Source: Raineya orbicola
Lineage (GTDB): Bacteria; Bacteroidota; Bacteroidia; Cytophagales; Thermonemataceae
Reading direction: 5' to 3'
DNA length: 61,134 nucleotides
Assembly: GCF_002843425.1 (NCBI RefSeq)
Contig: NZ_NKXO01000022.1
Location: 1-61,134 of the forward strand
A program made the translations under genes and the position numbers. A model generated the notes under the pieces. That model was not told where the DNA came from. It saw nothing but the letters and a program-made list of their open reading frames with translations, and did no database searches. Positions 53,946 to 61,134 of the stretch are shown in pieces; positions within the stretch are counted from its first letter, which is position 1; the number at the start of each line of letters is the position of its first letter.

Positions 53946-54701
53946 ATGCTTCCCAAAATGCGTCAGGAATACGAAAAATACACCGAAGAAGATTTTGAGG
54001 TGTGGAAAATCCTTTTTGAAAGGCAAATGAAAAACTTGCCGGGCAAAGCTACCCAAGAATATTTAGACGGCATAGAGCGTGTAGGCTTTGTAGCAGACCG
54101 TATCCCCAACTTTGATGAAGTAAATGAACGGCTCAAAAAGTACACAGGCTGGCGAATTTATGTAGTACCTGGGCTTCTGCCCAATAAAGAATTTTTCGAA
54201 CTGATGAAGGACGGCAATTTTTGTGCTACCACTTGGTTACGCAAAAAAAGCCAATTAGATTACCTTCAAGAGCCTGATATGTTTCACGACGTATTTGGGC
54301 ACGTGCCACTGCTTACCAACCAAGACTTATGCAATTTTTTGGTAGATTTGAGCAAAATCGCCTTGCAATACATTGAAAGTGAAATTGCCATTGAACTCAT
54401 TGCTCGCTTGTATTGGTACACCGTAGAGTTTGGTCTTATCAATGAGCCGCAAGGTTTGCGAATTTACGGAGCAGGGATTCTTTCATCAAGCGGCGAATCG
54501 GATTATTCCTTATTTAGCGATATACCGCAACGTGTTCCATTTAATGTTGCCGAAATTTTAGACACTCCCTACATCAAAGACCGCTATCAGTCCAAATACT
54601 TCGTGATAGATTCTTTTGAGCAATTGTATTCATCGGTGCCTGAGATAGCTCGTTTGGTAGGGAAAGCTGTTGCCGAAAACTGGGAAGTAGTGATTTCCTA
54701 A
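53946..54701 (+). CDS. phhA: Phenylalanine 4-monooxygenase-type aromatic amino acid hydroxylase
   Basis: A 251-residue pterin-dependent, non-heme iron hydroxylase converting Phe to Tyr (other aromatic substrates are possible). The iron ligands are His114 and His119 in MFHDVFGHVP and Glu161 in YWYTVEFGL; GLRIYGAGILSS follows. Only the catalytic domain is present, as in bacterial enzymes. The pterin synthesis genes folE and two PTPS copies are within 3 kb, which suggests a supply of tetrahydropterin cofactor. Confidence 0.93.
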   Translation: MLPKMRQEYEKYTEEDFEVWKILFERQMKNLPGKATQEYLDGIERVGFVADRIPNFDEVNERLKKYTGWRIYVVPGLLPNKEFFELMKDGNFCATTWLRKKSQLDYLQEPDMFHDVFGHVPLLTNQDLCNFLVDLSKIALQYIESEIAIELIARLYWYTVEFGLINEPQGLRIYGAGILSSSGESDYSLFSDIPQRVPFNVAEILDTPYIKDRYQSKYFVIDSFEQLYSSVPEIARLVGKAVAENWEVVIS

Positions 54702-54723
54702 ACATTAGCCTTGCAGGCAAAGT

Positions 54724-54755
54724 TTTGCACCTTCGGATTTTCCGTTGTATATTTG
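54724..54755 (+). promoter_or_regulatory. Promoter of the M16 peptidase operon
   Basis: TTTG at 54724-54727, 20 bases, TATATTTG at 54748-54755: an exact match. It sets the peptidase start at 54774, because the in-frame start at 54711 is upstream of it. Confidence 0.8.
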
Positions 54756-54773
54756 CAGAAAGAATGCAAATCA

Positions 54774-56012
54774 ATGGAGAATTGTCAGGTCTTTGAGTTT
54801 GCGAATGGTATTCGCTTCGTTCATAAACAAGTGCCTTATATCCGAGCCAGTTACGTAGGCTTTGTTTTAGATGTCGGTAGCCGTAATGAAACAGCCAAAC
54901 AAGCAGGTTTGGCTCATTTTTGGGAGCATTTGGCTTTCAAAGGCACACGCAGACGCTCTGCAAGGCAAATAATCAATACACTGGAAAACGTAGGCGGCGA
55001 ACTAAATGCCTATACCACCAAAGAAAAAATCTGCTTTTACGCCGCCTCCCTTGATAAACATTACGAAAAGGCAATCAATTTGCTGACAGATATTACTTTT
55101 AACTCTATTTTTCCCGAAAGGCAAATTGAAGTAGAGCGTGGCGTGATTTTAGAAGAAATCGCTATGTACAAAGATTCTCCTGATGAGTCTTTGCAAGATG
55201 ATTTTGATGCTATTCTTTTTGGCTCTCACCCCTTGGGACACAATATTTTAGGCGAACCTGAAACCGTTGCTCATTTCCACAAGCAAGATTTTGAGGAGTT
55301 TTTCCGTAGCAATGCCGATACCTCTAAAATAGTGCTTTCTTCTATCAGTAATTTGCCTTTTAATAAAGCACTTGCCATAGCCGAAAAATATCTAAAAGCA
55401 ATTCCTACGCTCAAAGCCACTCACAAGAGAGTGCATTTCAAGCATTACAAGCCTTCGCAGAAAACCATTTACAAGCCTATTTCGCAAGCACATCACGCTA
55501 TCGGCTGTACGGCATATTCGCTCAACGACAAAAAAAGAGTGCCTTTTTTTATGCTCAATAACATTCTGGGCGGTCCTTCTATGAATACACGCCTTAATAT
55601 GGCTTTGCGAGAAAAAAACGGCTTGGTATATGGTATTGAAGCCTCTTACATTCCCTACACCGATACAGGCGAATGGGGCATTTATTTCGCTACCGACCTG
55701 AAAAACCTTGCCAAAGCTCAAACGCTCATTTACAAGGAAATCCGAAAACTCAAAGAGCAGAAATTAAGCCACTTACAACTGCATACCGCCAAACAGCAAC
55801 TTATGGGGCAAATTGCCCTTGCCGAAGAAAATTTTATGAACCTGATGCTGGTGCTTGGCAAAAGCCTTTTGGATACAAGAAAAATTGAAAGTTTGCAAGA
55901 GATTTTCAAAAAAATAGAAGCAATTTCCGCCGAAGATATTTGGGAAGTCGCCAACGAAATTTTTGATGAAAGCCAGTTTTCTACGCTTACCTATTTGCCC
56001 GAAGGTGAATGA
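54774..56012 (+). CDS. M16-family zinc peptidase
   Basis: A 412-residue processing-peptidase-like protein. The inverted zinc motif HxxEH is His48-x2-Glu51-His52 in LAHFWEHLAFKGT, and the third ligand is Glu128, 76 residues after His52 in EVERGVILEEIAM, the normal spacing. No signal peptide, so it is cytoplasmic or non-classically exported. The second M16 domain is single-length, and the partner half is not in the window. The next gene overlaps its stop by 4 bases. Confidence 0.92.
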   Translation: MENCQVFEFANGIRFVHKQVPYIRASYVGFVLDVGSRNETAKQAGLAHFWEHLAFKGTRRRSARQIINTLENVGGELNAYTTKEKICFYAASLDKHYEKAINLLTDITFNSIFPERQIEVERGVILEEIAMYKDSPDESLQDDFDAILFGSHPLGHNILGEPETVAHFHKQDFEEFFRSNADTSKIVLSSISNLPFNKALAIAEKYLKAIPTLKATHKRVHFKHYKPSQKTIYKPISQAHHAIGCTAYSLNDKKRVPFFMLNNILGGPSMNTRLNMALREKNGLVYGIEASYIPYTDTGEWGIYFATDLKNLAKAQTLIYKEIRKLKEQKLSHLQLHTAKQQLMGQIALAEENFMNLMLVLGKSLLDTRKIESLQEIFKKIEAISAEDIWEVANEIFDESQFSTLTYLPEGE

Positions 56013-56398
56013 AAAAAGTCATTTTCATAACACTTCTGCTTGTGTGGCTTCCGTTTTTGTTGCTTACGGATATTTTCCCTTTTTTGCGTTTTGGAATGTT
56101 TGCTGAACCTGTACATTCTGTCAGGCAAGAATTCTTTGAAATTTATACCCTTGAAAATGGCAAACTTCGTAAATTCAATACCTACCTTTGGGGTATTGAT
56201 GAAGGTGTTTTTCATTATCTTGTTCGTAAATATTACTACCAAAACCGAATGAATGAGTTTTGGGAAAAAATTTGCCTCACACACCGAAAGCTCTACCCCG
56301 ATAATTTACCTCAAACTTGGCAACTTTACCAAATTACTCTCTTAAATGGAACAAAAGAAAAAAAACGAATAGCTACGTATGCCGAATGTAAGCCCTAA
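56009..56398 (+). CDS. Small membrane-anchored protein of unknown function
   Basis: A 129-residue protein with one N-terminal membrane helix (about 3-22) and a soluble part beginning FPFLRFGMFAEPVHSVRQ. No catalytic motif seen. It overlaps the peptidase gene by 4 bases and the next, HTTM-like gene by 20 bases. Small proteins with an RFGMFA motif beside HTTM genes are familiar to me in Bacteroidota, but their function is unknown to me. Confidence 0.75.
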   Translation: MKKVIFITLLLVWLPFLLLTDIFPFLRFGMFAEPVHSVRQEFFEIYTLENGKLRKFNTYLWGIDEGVFHYLVRKYYYQNRMNEFWEKICLTHRKLYPDNLPQTWQLYQITLLNGTKEKKRIATYAECKP

Positions 56399-57464
56399 AT
56401 GGAAATTGCTTGTGGCAGTATTTCTCATAGAAATTGTAGCGGTAGCTATTTTTTATGGTTATTTTCGCAACGAAATTATTGCTCTCTATCAGGGTAAAGA
56501 AAGCATTTGGGCAGGTGTAGTAGAAACTCTATATCCTCGTTTTTTTACTGAAAAATATCGCTTTTCCGTAGATTTTTTCCTGCAAAAAAGCGAACAGGTT
56601 TTATGGCGTGTAGTGGCTATCAGTTGGATAGCCATAGGAATATACTTTTGGGCGAAAATAAAAGGTTTTTATGAAAAATTTTGGCAAACAAATACTACAT
56701 ATCATAGAGTAAAATTTTTACAGATTTTTTTGCTTTTAGGTTGGCTCTACGAAAGTATGACTTGGTATAAAAGTTTGCTTCGGCTTTCGCAGGCAAGTGT
56801 TTTTTATGAACCTCACTTACTTTTCAGATATTTGCCCTTTCCTTCGCAAGAAATTATCTTCTATGTTTTTGCTTTGTTGTATGCTTTGAGTTTATTGAGC
56901 TTTTTACCAAAGTATGGCTATATTTTTTGGTTTTTAACAAGCATTCAAATTATCGTTTTTCAATCTTTTTTATATGGTTTTGGCAAATTAGACCATACCT
57001 ACGCTACTTGGACGTATGTAAGCGTTTTGTTCGGCTTTCTTTTGCGAGAGGCAGAAAAAGTGAAAAAAGGAGATTTTGTAAATGCTTGGGCTTTAAGACT
57101 TATGCAAGTAGTGGTGGCATCGGTATATTTGCAAGTTGCTTTGGAAAAATTACTTATTTCAGGTTGGCAATGGTTTATGCCTGAAACAATGCAAACACAC
57201 TTATTTTCTCACCCCACTCCTTTGGGGCTATGGATAGCTCAATATCCGATTTTGTGTACTTCTTTGAGTATGCTTGCTGTATTGTGGCAACTTTCTTTTG
57301 CTCTGATTTTGTTCTTTCCTTCTCTGAAAGTTCCTATTCTGCTTGGAGGAGTGCTTTTTCACACATTTACTTTTATTCTGATGAATGTAGGAGGTTTCCC
57401 TTCCTATTGGTTTTTGGTGTATGTAATTTGGTTTTTAGAAATAAAAAAACTTCCCGAAAATTGA
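56379..57464 (+). CDS. HTTM (gamma-carboxylase-like) membrane protein
   Basis: A 361-residue protein with about eight membrane helices. The helix-rich pattern with YEPHLLFRYLPFPSQEIIF in the middle and LGGVLFHTFTFILMNVGGFPSYW near the C-terminus resembles the HTTM domain related to vitamin K-dependent gamma-carboxylase. No carboxylase activity can be inferred. It overlaps the preceding small membrane gene by 20 bases, so the two probably form one functional pair. Ends in a terminator shared with katG. Confidence 0.65.
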   Translation: MPNVSPKWKLLVAVFLIEIVAVAIFYGYFRNEIIALYQGKESIWAGVVETLYPRFFTEKYRFSVDFFLQKSEQVLWRVVAISWIAIGIYFWAKIKGFYEKFWQTNTTYHRVKFLQIFLLLGWLYESMTWYKSLLRLSQASVFYEPHLLFRYLPFPSQEIIFYVFALLYALSLLSFLPKYGYIFWFLTSIQIIVFQSFLYGFGKLDHTYATWTYVSVLFGFLLREAEKVKKGDFVNAWALRLMQVVVASVYLQVALEKLLISGWQWFMPETMQTHLFSHPTPLGLWIAQYPILCTSLSMLAVLWQLSFALILFFPSLKVPILLGGVLFHTFTFILMNVGGFPSYWFLVYVIWFLEIKKLPEN

Positions 57465-57475
57465 TTTTCGGGAAG
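57450..57475. terminator. Bidirectional terminator between the HTTM gene and katG
   Basis: CTTCCCGAAAA and TTTTCGGGAAG arms around 4 bases. On the minus strand a run of 7 T follows, so it is a strong terminator for katG. Its left arm lies in the last codons of the HTTM gene. Confidence 0.88.
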
Positions 57476-57487
57476 TTGGGTGATAGC

Positions 57488-59737
<2,250 letters not shown>

Positions 59738-59759
59738 TTATTAAGCAAAACGATAGTTT

Positions 59760-59774
59760 CTATAAAAGTTATAG
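59760..59774. promoter_or_regulatory. Palindrome upstream of katG, PerR/Fur-like
   Basis: CTATAAAAGTTATAG is a 15-base inverted repeat in 7-1-7 layout with one imperfect position. It is close to the PerR box TTATAATNATTATAA; the halves also read CTAT-N7-ATAG as in the centre of OxyR sites. Another ATAG lies 6 bases to the left. It stands about 62 bases before the katG start. Confidence 0.5.
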
Positions 59775-59799
59775 AAAAAAATTATATCAATTACAGAAT

Positions 59800-60900
59800 T
59801 CATAGATGAATTGTTGGTAATTTTTGTAGTTCTTTTCCTCTGTTTCCATTGATTTTCCCTATCCATTGCCTTATGCCTTTATAGCCATTGCTTTCAAAAA
59901 GCAGTTCTTGCGAAAAAGGCAAAGCAAAAGTTTCAGGCAAAGTATTCACGCCACCTGCGGGAATTTTGGCTTTGTGCAAAGCATCTAATAGTTTTTCTTT
60001 TTGCCATTCGGCGATTTTTTCTTGCAGAATAGGAAGCAGTTTTTCTGCATTTTTTACCCGTTGGGCGTTAGTGGCAAAATTTTCATTTTCAGCCATTTCA
60101 GGAATTCCTAAAATGCTACAAAGTTGGGCAAATTGTTTATCTGTCCCCACTGCAAGTGTGATAAGTTTTTGGTCTTGGGTAGTAAAAATAGTGCCATACG
60201 GCACAATATTAGGGTGCTGACTGCCCATTCTTTGAGGAATATGCCCTGCATTAAGCCAATTACTTGCCTGATTGACCAGTGCCGAAACTGCCGAGTCAAA
60301 TAAACTTACTTCCACATAGCTTCCTCTACCTGTACGCTCACGCTGTAAAAGAGCGAGCAAAATTCCTTGTTTAAGCTGATGACCCGCAAGTACATCAATT
60401 AGGGCTACAGGCATTTTGGTAGGGGGGCTATCGGGTTCGCCATTCATATACATAAAACCCGCCTCCGCCTGAATTATGGCATCATAGCCTACTTTATCAT
60501 AGGCATTGCCATAACCTGTAATATGTCCGTAAATAATTGCAGGATTTATTTTTTGCAAATCGGTATAAGAAACCTTTAACTTTTCGGCATCGCCGGGCTT
60601 ATAGCTTGCAATTACAATATCTGCTTGTTTTACCAAATCGTATAACTGATTAAAGTCAGAGGGGTTTTGTAAATTCCAAAATACGCTGGTTTTGCCCCAA
60701 TTCACCGAAGCAAAATACGCCGAAATACCATTTTGCACTTGCTCACCTTTTATTTGCCAAGAACGAGTAACATCTCCTTGCGTGGCAGGGTTTTCTACCT
60801 TGATAACTTCAGCTCCTAATTCTGCCAAAAATTGCCCCACGCTGGGTCCTGCGAGTACCGAAGCCAGTTCAATCACTTTACAATTTTCCAATAAAAGCAT
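59800..60900 (-). CDS. Class III CoA-transferase (CaiB/BaiF family)
   Basis: A 366-residue protein of the CaiB/BaiF family from ATG 60900 (MLLLENCKVIELASVLAGPSVGQFL). It has LGAEVIKVENP, the SYKPGDAEKL segment, and GYDAIIQAEAGFMYMNGEPDSPP, where the catalytic Asp of the family lies. Members transfer CoA between carboxylic acids such as carnitine, formate or mesaconate; the substrate here cannot be told. A 14-codon longer frame upstream has no support. Confidence 0.85.
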   Translation of the reverse strand: MLLLENCKVIELASVLAGPSVGQFLAELGAEVIKVENPATQGDVTRSWQIKGEQVQNGISAYFASVNWGKTSVFWNLQNPSDFNQLYDLVKQADIVIASYKPGDAEKLKVSYTDLQKINPAIIYGHITGYGNAYDKVGYDAIIQAEAGFMYMNGEPDSPPTKMPVALIDVLAGHQLKQGILLALLQRERTGRGSYVEVSLFDSAVSALVNQASNWLNAGHIPQRMGSQHPNIVPYGTIFTTQDQKLITLAVGTDKQFAQLCSILGIPEMAENENFATNAQRVKNAEKLLPILQEKIAEWQKEKLLDALHKAKIPAGGVNTLPETFALPFSQELLFESNGYKGIRQWIGKINGNRGKELQKLPTIHL

Positions 60901-61117
60901 TTTTTTAATTTTTAGGGGATAAAAATAAAGTTTTAGCCTCAAAACTTTGGATTTTTCTTGTAAAAACCTTTTCTTACTTGCTCAAAAATCCCAAAATTAT
61001 GCAAATTAACGTGAATTATAAGTCTAACTTATTGTTTTCAAGGGATTTAAATAAAAAAACTTAGGGTAATTGAAAAAATGATTAACTTTGAGTTGTACTT
61101 TTTAAATATTTAATCAT
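60901..61117 (+). other. Divergent intergenic region
   Basis: About 217 bases without a coding frame, between the CoA-transferase gene and the start of the next gene. It has a TAACTTTG -7 box at 61083-61090, with only a weak -33 box (CTTA at 61060-61063). Confidence 0.45.
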
Positions 61118-61134
61118 ATGAGTCAATTACCTCT
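61118..61134 (+). CDS. Start of a gene cut by the window end
   Basis: ATG at 61118 followed by the codons for SQLP, 27 bases after a TAACTTTG promoter box, a distance seen at several promoters of this window. Too short to identify. Confidence 0.35.

Overview
The window comes from an AT-rich bacterium of the phylum Bacteroidota, probably a Cytophagales-type member (the order is inference). Evidence for the phylum: upstream regions carry the TTTG-N19-21-TAnnTTTG promoter typical of Bacteroidota instead of a -35/-10 pair, Shine-Dalgarno sequences are absent, MsrB and a glutaminyl-cyclase-like enzyme are lipoproteins, AtpB has a signal-peptide-bearing N-terminal extension, the DksA-like protein has lost its zinc cysteines, and the tmRNA tag ends in ALAA. 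Most of the window is ordinary chromosomal housekeeping DNA.

Layout. 1-2.6 kb is decayed: a frameshifted TonB-receptor-like gene and a broken IS5-family transposase. 2.6-20.4 kb holds a PhoD phosphatase, thioredoxin-fold proteins, tRNA-Lys, plsY, a FabG-like reductase, batA-purN-trpS, an LptF/LptG permease with a quinone reductase, lolA, a QC-like peptidase, nadK and phoH. 20.5-22.6 kb is groEL-groES behind a probable sigma-54 promoter. 22.8-27.9 kb encodes envelope proteins and a tight four-gene cluster with an exported caspase. 27.9-30 kb is ruvC-murE.

31-37.3 kb is the most unusual part. An ATP synthase cluster (atpI-like, atpB, atpE, atpF, atpH) carries two inserted HEPN modules. One is a type VII MntA-HepT toxin-antitoxin pair flanked by a perfect 39-bp direct repeat; one repeat copy is coding sequence of the atpI-like gene and the other continues into what looks like that gene's displaced 3' end. 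The second, between atpB and atpE, is a HEPN protein, an unknown protein and a SecB-like chaperone, which resembles a toxin-antitoxin-chaperone system. The cluster ends at a terminator right after atpH; atpA and atpG do not follow.

37.4-44.6 kb is mfd, mreD, PBP2 and rodA. 44.6-50.6 kb holds rmlA, a nucleoside transporter, tmRNA, truB, a papain-like peptidase and purK. 50.7-54.7 kb groups two PTPS paralogues, folE and an aromatic amino acid hydroxylase, a plausible pterin cofactor unit. 54.7-61.1 kb has an M16 peptidase with an HTTM-type membrane pair, katG with a PerR-like palindrome, a class III CoA-transferase and the start of one more gene.
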